Shown: piece after piece, positions 10,753 to 22,030 of the stretch | Numbering within the stretch: the stretch's first letter is position 1 | Layout: every line of letters starts with the position of its first letter | Source: Apiotrichum sp. Y4204 | Taxonomy: Eukaryota > Basidiomycota > Tremellomycetes > Trichosporonales > Trichosporonaceae | Assembly: GCA_025531455.1 (NCBI GenBank) | Contig: JAMYHL010000037.1 | Coordinates: 351,607-415,606, forward strand | Direction: 5' to 3' | Length of the DNA: 64,000 nucleotides | Program-made: the position numbers and the translations under genes | Notes under the pieces: model-generated | Told to the model about the DNA's origin: nothing | The model's database searches: none | What the model saw: only the letters and a program-made list of their open reading frames with translations

Positions 10753-13690
10753 ATGGCCCCTACACCGCCTCCGCTTGATCGCGGTCCACCGTTGAGCGCG
10801 ACCAGCTCGACCTTCGACCTAGATGACAGCCCGTGCCCGTCGCCCTCTACCAACAGGTCGCGGGTGACGTCCGTAATCGGGCAGCGGGGCTCGCTCGGTG
10901 TCGCCTCGGGCTCGGCGCAGGTGACTCCCGCGTATCTCCCAAGACGTGTGTCACATGTCCGGCCTTCCTTCTCAACGATGCGTCGCGTCTCTCGCGTACC
11001 CACCCTTGACGATGATGGCGACGGTCCAAAGCTCCCCACTCTTGTCCCCGGTATTCGCCCTGCCTATTCCACCCCTCTGCCTGTTCTTCCCATGCTGGTC
11101 CTTTGCATTGTGGGTGGCCAGGGCTGTTCTGTAAGCTTACCCACCAGGCAATGCTGTCCGAGCTTCTCTCCGCAAACCTCTCCCAGCCCTTCATGCTCAG
11201 GATGGTGGAAGGTAGGCGCACGGCATGCAGGCGAGTTCTAACGCAAAGGCTTTTTCATTGCAGAGGGGCGCACTCCGGACCATGACATGGAGGCACAGGT
11301 TGGCTTGTGGACTGGTACGTGTCACCCCGACCGATCGCGTCTTCCGATCGACTCTGACATGTGACAGGCAATCTTGTTTCGGTTTTCTACATCACCCAGT
11401 TCTTCACGTCGCTGCTGTGGAGCAGCATCGCAGACCGACATGGCCGTCGTGCGGTTCTTGTCGCCAGCATGTGTGTGAGTAACTCGGGTGCAGTATTATT
11501 GGTTCAGAGTGCTCACATGTCCAGGGAAGCGGACTTGGTATGAAACGGCGACGCCACCAGGCCACTAACGTCAGCTCTTCTTATGTTTGGAACGTCCACT
11601 TCTGTAAATACTTACGGAAGAGCAAATCTGACCCCAGCTCCCAGAGGCAATTTGTGTTCGCCTGATCCAGGGCATTTTCGGTGGCGCCATCGGTGTGGTA
11701 AGTTGTTGGTGCAACGATTCCGCTGATATCCCAGTTCCGCGGATCTGTCCGTGACATCACCGATGAAACGAATGCGACTCGCGCGTATGCTCTTCTTGGC
11801 TTCTGTTGGGGTCTTGGTGGTGTTGTCGGACCGGTATGTGCACTCTGGGTACTCAGCGACTGACCTGCAGATCATTGGTGGTGTGTTCGAAAGCCCCGCC
11901 TTCAACTACCCCAACACGTTCTTCGGGCGCATCGAGATATTCAAGCGCATGCCATACTTCCTTCCAACCCTTCTGGGCGGAATAATCATGTTTGTTGGCG
12001 CCATTTTGGCCTGCTTCCTCTCGTGGGATGGTGGTGTTCGCGGTGGATCTCGTATCCAGCTGGAGGTCGAGAAGGACGAGCCGCTTGTTCCCTCTCGTCT
12101 CGACACCGTCTCGCCTCCTCGTACAGAGCACCGTCCGAGCGCTGCTTCGGCAGTGCGTATTCACCCCAACCGGCTTTTCTCCCCGAACAACGCAGACGAA
12201 TCGGAGGCGCCCATGGCTTCCTCGTTCAAGCTCCGTCGTGAGAGCCTCGCCAGTCTCGGAACTGCTTATGGGTGGGTGAGAGCCTGTTCCAAACGCTAAC
12301 CGACAGCTATGGAGGTATCCGTTCGAAACACCCTACCCTCGCTGCTCGTCGCGCCATCGAGGCTGCTCGTCGCGCGTCGGCAGCAGAGCGCCGTCGTGCC
12401 GGTGAGGAGGCGGAGCAGGAAAATAACCGTAACGTCAGCTTTGCAACCAAGCTGCTTCTCGCAAACGAGGACAACACGTTCAACATCAACGACCTCTGGC
12501 TGTCCGCGGCTGTGGCACAAGACACTGCTGTGTTTGACGATGATGACGAGTACGACGAGGACGCTGAATATCTTGATTCCCGCATCGATTTGGACGATGA
12601 CGACGACAGAGAGTCCCTGGCTCCCACTGAGGCCGATGACACCATTACAGGTGGACCTGGATCTCCTGGATCGCCCCGCCGTGGGGTTCCTCTGACGCGT
12701 ACAATGTCCTCGGTCCGTTCCGGGGCTCGTCACCGTGTTGCCAGCAACGCGTCTGAGATTCACCGCCTCATCCGTCGCCAGTCCGCTGCTTCCCGCCGCC
12801 AGAGCGTCTCCTCGAATGTTGTTCCGTCTATCTTCGCCAACACTGGTCTCCAGTCCACCGCGTATGATGTTGATGACACACCGAGCACTCCTGCCGATCC
12901 CTTCTCGCCCCCTGGTACTATTCGTCGTGCGAACGCTCCCGCTCCCCTTACTGCGATCCAGGAGGGCAACGTCGCTGGAGCGTCGCCTCGTAGCGACACA
13001 GGCACCATGGTAGAGAAGCCTCCAACCAGCCGCTGGAAGCTGCTTCCTCTGCTCCTCATCTGCCAGTACGGCCTTCTCTCCTGCCACGATTCCACCCATG
13101 GTCAGATTTTCCTGTCCTTTGTTGTTACGCCATACAAGTCGGGTGGTGTTGGTATAACTCCGGCGCACTACTCGGTCCTTGTCGCAATCATGTGCGTCGG
13201 ACAACTTATCTATCAGTTCTACCTCTTCCCGCGTCTGGGCCCCCCTCTTGGTCGCTTCAACCACCTGCAGATGTTCCGTCTCGGCACAGCCCTTTTCGTG
13301 CCCGGTTACCTTCTCGTTCCTCTCATCCACCTCTTTGCGTCACCAAACAAGAGTGGTGGATTCCTCGTCATGCTGGTCATGTCACTCATTTCCGCCATCC
13401 GTTATTGCGGTGGTACCTTTGCGTACACCTCCGTGATGATCCTCATTGTGAGTTACAAAGTGGCCCAATCGTGCTGACAGAAGAATGCCATGACCCCTCC
13501 GCACCTCATCGGACTTGCAAACGGTCTCGCTCAGTCTATCGTGTCGTGCGCCCGTTTCTTCGGTCCCGCCCTCGGCGGTGCCATCTGGAGTGCCAGCATT
13601 AACGGTAACCCTGCTGGATACCCCAAGGGTTTCTTCACTGTGGCGATATTCGCTGCTGTGCAGGTTCTTGGCACGCTCTTCATCCGCTAG
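10753..13690 (+). CDS. Large MFS transporter (YCR023C/ZIF1-like, DHA1-type)
   Basis: Integral membrane transporter of the major facilitator superfamily. Eleven exons: 10753-11109, 11148-11211, 11264-11314, 11368-11474, 11525-11537, 11575-11603, 11638-11697, 11735-11833, 11871-12271, 12307-13447, 13481-13690; all phases agree, 843 aa. Exons 5 and 6 are 13 and 29 nt, and seven of the introns are 33-38 nt. Topology: about 110 cytosolic residues, six helices with motif A (SSIADRHGRRAVL) and LIQGIFGGAIGVFRG, then a loop of about 310 residues rich in acid and Ser/Arg, then six helices (from RWKLLPLLLICQYG). The closing segment MTPPHLIGLANGLAQSIVSC is typical of the YCR023C-like group. Substrate is not predictable; plant ZIF1 relatives move zinc chelators. 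Confidence 0.8.
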
Positions 13691-14404
13691 AGCACGGTAT
13701 CATTTCATTGGCGCTCTCATCTCGCATTCACTTCACACCTGCCATTCCTCTCGGATATCTCTTCAACTACCCACTCCCCTGCACTCGCATATACCCGCAT
13801 CCATCCCTATAGCTGTACTTGACCCACGATCTCCATAGTCTTTCATGCGTGTCTGTCATTCATCACCATCACCCTCATCCCCTCATCCCATCGGCCCTAT
13901 CTCCACAGCAGTCGTAGCATTCTCATGACCCGATGCTACTTGTTCTAAGCCTCCTGTGCACCTGTGCAATGTCTCTTTTCGGCGAGAGCTTGAGATGTTG
14001 GGATGACCCCCAAGAGTTGAGCAGCGCGAGTGGAGGTACGTCCGCTTTACACGTGTCATTGTCGCAAGCGTTCCCTCTGGCCCGCCTCGCCCACTGCCAC
14101 CGTGTGTATCCCGTGTGGTGGTCCCTGAAGAGAGAGAGTGACCGTGACGTACCAGCGCGGTATCAGCCCCTCTCTCAGTACAGCCTGGCAGCAGTCTCCC
14201 ATTCTGGGCAGTCTTGCCTGTCTGCCTGATGAGCACCGCAGCCACACGCTCCGTCCCTGTGTGCACTGCTGCTCGTCGTCACCACCCATCCACCACCACC
14301 CACCACCACGACCACGACCGCAGTGACCACCAGCCAACAACACTCGACATCCATCCATCACATTCACCCACCACCCCACCTCTACATCATCACCATCTGG
14401 GACC
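13691..14404. other. Spacer between MFS gene and VMA2
   Basis: 714 bp. The last 150 bp before VMA2 (about 14250-14400) are a CCACCA/CACC-rich low-complexity stretch, probably promoter or 5' UTR. No gene seen. Confidence 0.5.
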
Positions 14405-16517
<2,113 letters not shown>

Positions 16518-17064
16518 TCCCCTAGACGTGTGCTAGTAGTGTGCTAGTCGCAGTGTGACCGAGAATGTAATACCCTAGCCGTGGCGTGCGCGGAGAGGTG
16601 AGGATCGTGTATGATTGACTGCAGCGGTGTGATGAGACGTCGAGGATCCCCGACAAGATCCCGGACATGAAGATTCCGGCTTTGTGGAGCCAGCTCTTCA
16701 CTCTCAACCATCACCACGACGTCTTCAATAATGCGCTGACTGAAACAACCGTCCATGACCACACGACTGACAACACCACTGATGGCAGCGTCACGATTCC
16801 CATTGTTGACAGACACACATCCCACATCTCTCGCACCCAGCACACACTTCATGACCCATAACGCAATACATTGTTCCCATGATGGCGAGGACGGCGACGT
16901 GGGACGACAAGGACAGGAGTATATATCACGATGCCTTGTTCCCTCCATCCTCCTCCATCTCCTTCCATCTCCCCATCCTCACCGTCTTTACCGTCCTCAC
17001 CGTCCTCACCATCCTCACCGTCCTCACCTTCTTAACCGTTGATCCCCCAAGCTCCACGTCTGCA
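16518..17064. other. Spacer with TATA element and tandem repeat upstream of cysteine-cluster gene A
   Basis: 547 bp. TATATA at 16920-16925 lies 140 bp before the next ATG. At 16975-17028 there are about six imperfect copies of a 9-mer close to CTCACCGTC. No ORF of interest. Confidence 0.45.
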
Positions 17065-18021
17065 ATGTCCGCAATCATCGGCATGGCGCACTACGCGTTT
17101 GCCCCGACGCGCCCGCCGCCCATGCGTCCGATGCCGCGCACGCCCTCACCGGTACCGCGCGCGTCGTCCGACTCAATCGTGTCGGTGGCGCCGGCGCGTA
17201 CGCCGGCGGGGTGTGCGGGGAGTAGGGATGGGAGAAGGAGTTTTGATGGTGGGTACACTGAAAAACGAGAGTGAACTTTCTGTCTCGAACCGATGGTATC
17301 GGGCGAGAGGGGGACTGCGATTCTCGCCCTGTTCACACTTCCTCTTGCCTTGTCTCATTCTCTCTCCTCTGACAATCTGACACCAGGCACCTGCGTCTAT
17401 CTCCGCGACGGGACGGGCTATCCAATGTGTCTGTACTGCCGCGTTCTGCGCCGGCGCGAGTTTGTGTACGTAAACAAGTAGAACTGGACTGACGGCAGGA
17501 CTGAGGCGGAGGCGGAAGCGAAAGCGAAAGCAGAAGCCAGGGCGGCGGCCGCAGCCGAGGCGGAAGCACTGGCTGCGATGACTGCGCCACAGGACCAGTA
17601 CGAGTCTGAAGAGGACGACGAGGAAACTCAGCTGCCGCAGCTGCCGTCACGCTCCCGCTTTCACGGCGTAGTCAAGGCTTTGCTCCGCCTCGCGCGCCCC
17701 GAGGCCACGATCTACGAGGAGCCCGAGACGCTCGGCGAACGGCTGCGTGAGGTGTACCGTCCGCGGCGCTCGAGCTCGGTGGGGACCAGGAGCTTGAGCA
17801 CGATGAGTTCGATGAGCTCGATGGCCTCGAGCAGCCACATGAGCTCGACGACTTCCATCTTAGCTAGCAGCCGGAGGACTAGCACAATGAGCCTCGACAC
17901 AGACACACCCGCGCCAAGCCGGACACGTCGGGTCAGCTTCCAGGAGCCGCTTCAGCGGGGGCGGCGCTGGCGGCGGACGGCGTCAGAGGGTGAGACGCGG
18001 AACAATGAGTGCAATGAGTGA
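17065..18021 (+). CDS. Cysteine-motif family protein A (261 aa, uncharacterised)
   Basis: Not recognised as a known family. Three exons: 17065-17248, 17387-17465, 17499-18021. Cysteines C50, C64, C76 and C79 form C-x13-C-x11-C-x2-C (core: TCVYLRDGTGYPMCLYCRV). The first intron is phase 1 and splits the codon two positions before C64, exactly as in the genes at 18223, 20146 and 21422. The N-terminus is proline-rich and probably disordered. After the motif come a basic stretch (RVLRRREF), a Glu/Ala/Lys helix-like run (about 89-113), and a long Ser/Arg-rich tail ending with RTRRVSFQEPLQRGRRWRR. It is the longest family member; the others stop soon after the motif. The cysteine spacing suggests a small metal-binding ribbon, which is inference. 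No signal peptide or membrane segment is seen. Confidence 0.6.
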
Positions 18022-18159
18022 GGGGGAAGAGGGGGATGCGGGATGGTATCAGCATGAATCATTTGACACAAAAGATGCATTGATATACACAGGACTTGTG
18101 TGATTCGCGCCGCTGAGAGCGTGTACTGATCCCAAGTATTTTTCTCATGACGGCGAGGA

Positions 18160-18165
18160 TATAAG
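18160..18165 (+). promoter_or_regulatory. TATA-like element upstream of cysteine-cluster gene B
   Basis: TATAAG 58 bp before the ATG at 18223, at a plausible distance for a TATA box driving a short transcript. This is positional evidence only. Confidence 0.35.
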
Positions 18166-18222
18166 TCACATCTAGCGCCCGCTCTCCTTGCCACCCAACC
18201 CCATCCCACTCTTACTCCCCAA

Positions 18223-18422
18223 ATGGACGAAATCCAGCTCTGTGTGGGAAACTACGCCTTTGAGCGCAACCGCGGCCGTGAGTCCCCCGAGAGCATACAG
18301 TACTGACGACAGAGCCGTGCAAGCCGTACCGCGCGACTGACGGGGCGAGGTGCGCGTTCTGCGGGCGCGGTGTGCCCCCCGCGAATATACATTGGGCAAT
18401 CTGGACGACCGCGCCCGTTTAA
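18223..18422 (+). CDS. Cysteine-motif family mini-protein B (54 aa)
   Basis: Two exons, 18223-18277 and 18313-18422, joined at a phase-1 codon (Q19), giving 54 aa. Cysteines C7, C21, C32 and C35 give C-x13-C-x10-C-x2-C with core PCKPYRATDGARCAFCGRGV. The 35-nt intron has a consensus GTGAGT donor and a CTGACGACAG branch/acceptor, and without splicing the frame ends at once after the donor, which supports splicing. The tail is hydrophobic/aromatic (HWAIWTTAPV). There is no signal peptide. It is one of the two minimal members and is essentially just the motif. Too short for most gene callers, so it could be missing from annotations. Function unknown; metal binding is inferred from the cysteine spacing. 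Confidence 0.6.
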
Positions 18423-18690
18423 GCTGCTTGAGAGCGTGTAGAATGTAGAACGAACTGTGGTGTTTGTGTATGTACAGTGCAGTGGTGAACAATGGGTTTC
18501 TGGCGGGTGTCTTTGATTATTGTGGAGTGGTTCAGAACGAGTGGAGTGAGTGTGGCGCGTACAGTACAAACGATACTCAATCTTTGCCACATACATACAA
18601 ACGGCTCGCCATGTACAGTGATTATGAAGCTTCAGACCTATCTACAGCATGCGAATGACAGTCACTCATGACTCTCAGTCTCCTCGCAGC

Positions 18691-19403
18691 CTACACGCCG
18701 TGCTTCAGCCAGATTTTGAAGCGCGTCCATCGGCTTATCCCCTTCTGCTCTGTGGCTGTACACGCCGCACAGATTCCGCACGGCGCTAACGTATGCGCCG
18801 CGGGGCGCACCCCGCCGCCAGTCACTGTCGTCAGAACGTTCTTTGTCGCCGCCACTTACCGCACTGGCAGTAGAACTGGGTATTCCCACCGAAGCGGGGA
18901 CATTTCCGGTCGTGGCGCTCATACGTCTTCCACTTGGCCTCGGCGTCCGCCCGGTCTGGGGGTTTCGGCGGTGCCTCGGTGGGCGGGAGGCGGGGAAAGT
19001 CGTCCCAGTGCACGGTACGGTCGGCGGCCTTCTGCGTCTCGGAGGGGGGTATGCCGGGCTCGAGGGAGGGCAGGGGGCGGTGCGCGAGTTGTGAGAGGTA
19101 TGGGTATTCTGGATCGGGAAGGCGGATGGGGAGGCCTGCGTGCGTCGGGCAGCGGCCGCACGTACACAGTGCGGGGTCCGGGTGACACGGCTTCATAGTA
19201 GGTACGCGAGCTGAGTGACTCCACGGTGTGCCGTTGGTGTAGTGCTTTGCCATGTGTTCGTCTGAGAAGCCTCCAAGCGCGGCAGAGAGGGTGCGCGAGG
19301 GGGTCGGGCTGTTGAGGCCGGCTAGCGCGAGGCCCTGCTGCCGTTCCGAGAGGGGCGGGGAGTGCTCGCTGAACCCCGAGGCGTTGTACCCATGGCCTGC
19401 CAT
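18691..19403 (-). CDS. Divergent Cys-rich protein C within the cysteine-motif cluster
   Basis: Exon 1 is 18860-19403 (ATG at 19403, context CTCCATGG). Unspliced, the frame ends at 18831 (190 aa) with CPRFGGNTQFYCQCGK close to the C-terminus. A perfect GTAAGT donor lies inside that end; splicing to 18824 or to 18785 stays in frame and adds a CGICAAC motif and the tail RWTRFKIWLKHGV, stopping at 18691 (225 or 212 aa). With the 18785 acceptor the phase-1 codon again lies two positions before a cysteine (A|P-C), as in the clear family members. A second cluster, CTCGRC, lies mid-protein. The N-terminal half is Pro/Ser-rich and probably disordered. Family membership and the 3' structure are uncertain. 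Confidence 0.45.
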
Positions 19404-20145
19404 GGAGTGGGGAATTAGAAGATGAGGAGGTAGTGAAGGACGTGGAGCTGGGGGGACAAGGGATCGGGCGTGAGATAGTGTCTGTTTGCGCGGATGGGCG
19501 CGGTCACTGCCGATCAACGCGTCATTTGCCACCAGCGAGAACACAGGTGGCACGCGCACAGATGTTCTGAGCCATGAGCGACCAAGACACCGGAAGTGTT
19601 GGAATTTTGGTACGACATGGATCCATGCGGGTCGGTTCTGGACTTCTTCCAAGTTCCGGATGTCGTGGGGACATGGTGGCCGCGGACCTGGCATTGCACT
19701 GAGTGACCCCCTGCCAGCCCTGCCCGCCCACTCTTGGCGCCACATCCGTCGCGTCAAATCCATTCCTGGTGGCACAACCTTGTACTCAGAACATTGTGGT
19801 TCCAAGTCCACGCTGCACACGCGTACAGTACACGCGCACACGCGCTTACACTATATAATAACGTCCTGTCTCGTGTGGATATCTGCATATAGCTCATCTC
19901 CGTATACAGACCCGTCTGCGCCAAAGTTTTACACCGTACGACCAGGGACTCTTGAGTCCGTGCGGAAGCCACAGCCGGGTGTGGGGGCAGATTCTGCTTT
20001 TGGGTGGGGGAATGTGAGGAAAAGCCCCCTCAGGCGGGCCGGAGAGAGTTTGTACGAATGCATTATGGCACAATATGTCTTGGATGGTAGAGTACAGCCG
20101 CCCGCCAGCGGGCGGTTTTTGTCGTCGCTTGCTTGCCTGCTCGCT
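19404..20145. other. Spacer between cluster genes C and D
   Basis: 742 bp. It holds an alternating CA/CG run (about 19812-19848) followed by TATATAA at 19853-19859. No convincing ORF. Confidence 0.4.
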
Positions 20146-20354
20146 CTAACCGTCTAGCCCCTTGGCGCCGTCGTAGATGAGCCGACGGCAATACGCGCAG
20201 TACATCTTGTCGCCCATGATGCGGGGCGCGCAGTAGTCTAGCGAGTTAGTACCGCAACAGGGAACTGGGAGTGTGGCCATGACTCACTGCCAATGTTATT
20301 TGCGTGCGCGTCCCCGAAACACCAGATGTCTGTGCCTTTTGCGCAGTTGGGCAT
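20146..20354 (-). CDS. Cysteine-motif family mini-protein D (52 aa)
   Basis: Two exons, 20288-20354 and 20146-20237, joined in phase 1 (codon N23), giving 52 aa. Cysteines C12, C25, C36 and C39 give C-x12-C-x10-C-x2-C, with one extra Cys at position 4; the core is YCAPRIMGDKMYCAYCRR. The intron (20238-20287) has a GTGAGT donor and a textbook TACTAAC branch point before CGCTAG. The ATG is in a good context (CACAATGCC). Like gene B, it consists of little more than the motif, with a short tail (LIYDGAKGLDG). Donor context and intron position match gene E (GGC-A before GTGAGT in both). No homology to a named family is recognised; function unknown. Confidence 0.6.
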
Positions 20355-21421
20355 TGTGGGTTGTGAGGCGGAAGACGCTGTGGGTTGGCGTTGAAAGAGC
20401 AGTCGGCTGGCGCTCGATAGACGACGACTAGGTTTTGTTGAGGTTGAAGCTGCAGCACAGAATGAACGAGAGAATATTGTCAAGAAAGGAAGACTGACCA
20501 GCTGGGACCGTAAATACTGGACGCTGCTGAACGAGGGTGCTCCCCCATCAGTGCTGCCTCGAGAGAACCTCAAGCCTCTGGACCAATACGAGAGACCGCC
20601 TGACATACACCAGTAGCAAGCGGTCCTCGTAGAACAAAACACGTTGAACACACAGCTTTCGAATTGTCAGACGCTCGCACCATCGATCGCGGATGACCAG
20701 ACATGATATTACGACGCGACTTGTGTGTGAGGTCATTGAAACGCGTCGCAGTCCGATCATGTCGGATCTTAGGTGTTCCAGCTGGTAGAGGATCACTGGT
20801 GCCGCTGGTCACATCCCAAGCGCGACAGGTCCAGAATGCGGGCAGTGCTGCGCGGCGAGACTGGGTTGTCACGACCGTTAACCTAACGGTTCCAGACTCT
20901 GATTGTGACTCAGGCCTTGGATGTATTCTGGTACGAGCTTCCCCTGGCTTGACCAGAGTGACGCAGACCCAAACGTGACCGTACAGAGCTGTGGGGATGG
21001 GCGTTGGGTTATTCTCGTTGAGACCTTCGCCACGATCGCCACTCTCACGCCACGACCCCACATGCTGCACGCGTTGGACAAAGTGCTGTGACATGTGTGG
21101 TCGTGCCACACCTGACGGCGCCACACCGGCCCCACCCCAGCCATCCGGAACTTGGGACAGTGGGGTACCAGGGATGTGTTCCAATGCCCGTTATGAATAC
21201 ATGTCTACAAAAACAGATGTGCTATTGATGGCCAGAGTGAGCTTTATGGACCCTGGTGATGCGTGTGTGTGGTGTGGTGTGTGGTGTGCTGAGCTCGCGT
21301 TGGAGCGTGGAGAGTTCGTGACAATATGCAGGTGTCGTGTCGTGCTGGTACAGTGAAGGTGGAGTGGAAAGATCGGCGACATGTGTGGCAGAGATTGTTG
21401 AAGGGATGCCTTGCTCGGTCT
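20355..21421. other. Spacer between cluster genes D and E
   Basis: 1,067 bp without a recognisable gene. A GTGTGGT-type low-complexity patch lies near 21262-21292. Confidence 0.4.
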
Positions 21422-22030
21422 CTACTTCAAGTCGCGACCGCAGTAGAAGCAACGCAGCTCGGATCCAAAGTACTCCATGGCACAGAGGTCTGAGCGAGTG
21501 AGTCCTGAACGGAGGTATGACTGCAGATGGCCATCGCACTATCTCAAGCGGCGGTACTCACTGCCGTTGTTCTTCTGGTCGCCCTTCCGCCCATTACAGA
21601 GTCCAATGGTACTGGGCGGACCGGTGATAGTAGTATGCGGGGGTGGGGGAAAGATCTCGCCTTGGACAGCGTCCTCGTCAATGGCCGGAACCCCTGCTGG
21701 GCTGGGGCCGTCATCCTCGCGGTAGAAGTACGACTCGAACGAGCCATGGCGTTCGGTCCGGCCGGCGAAATACGGTTGTGGAGGCGTTTCCAGCGCCTTG
21801 GAGCTAATATGACACCAGCCCAGGGCACCGGAGATGGAATGGGAGCGGCCGGGGGTCGGCGACAGCGGCGTGGCCGGCAGCGAGGAGAAGGGCGACAGAT
21901 GGGAAGAGGCCGTCGAGCTCGGGGACGGAGGGGCGGTGGACGCGGACATGATGAAGTCCGTACAACAGTATGTGGGTGGTGTTTGCTTGCTCTTCGCTGG
22001 TGGCAAGGGCGTTGGGATTTCAGCTGCCAT
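21422..22030 (-). CDS. Cysteine-motif family protein E (178 aa)
   Basis: Two exons, 21562-22030 and 21422-21489, joined in phase 1 at codon N157. C145, C159, C170 and C173 give C-x13-C-x10-C-x2-C (core LCAMEYFGSELRCFYCGRD), and the protein ends five residues later. The upstream 140 residues are Ser/Pro/Thr-rich (for example SSLPATPLSPTPG) and probably disordered, with a DFIMSAST internal methionine as an alternative start. The intron (72 nt) begins GTGAGT directly after GGC-A, as in gene D. Its C-terminus shows where the domain ends: right after C-x2-C-G-R. There is no signal peptide or membrane segment. Function unknown. Confidence 0.6.
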
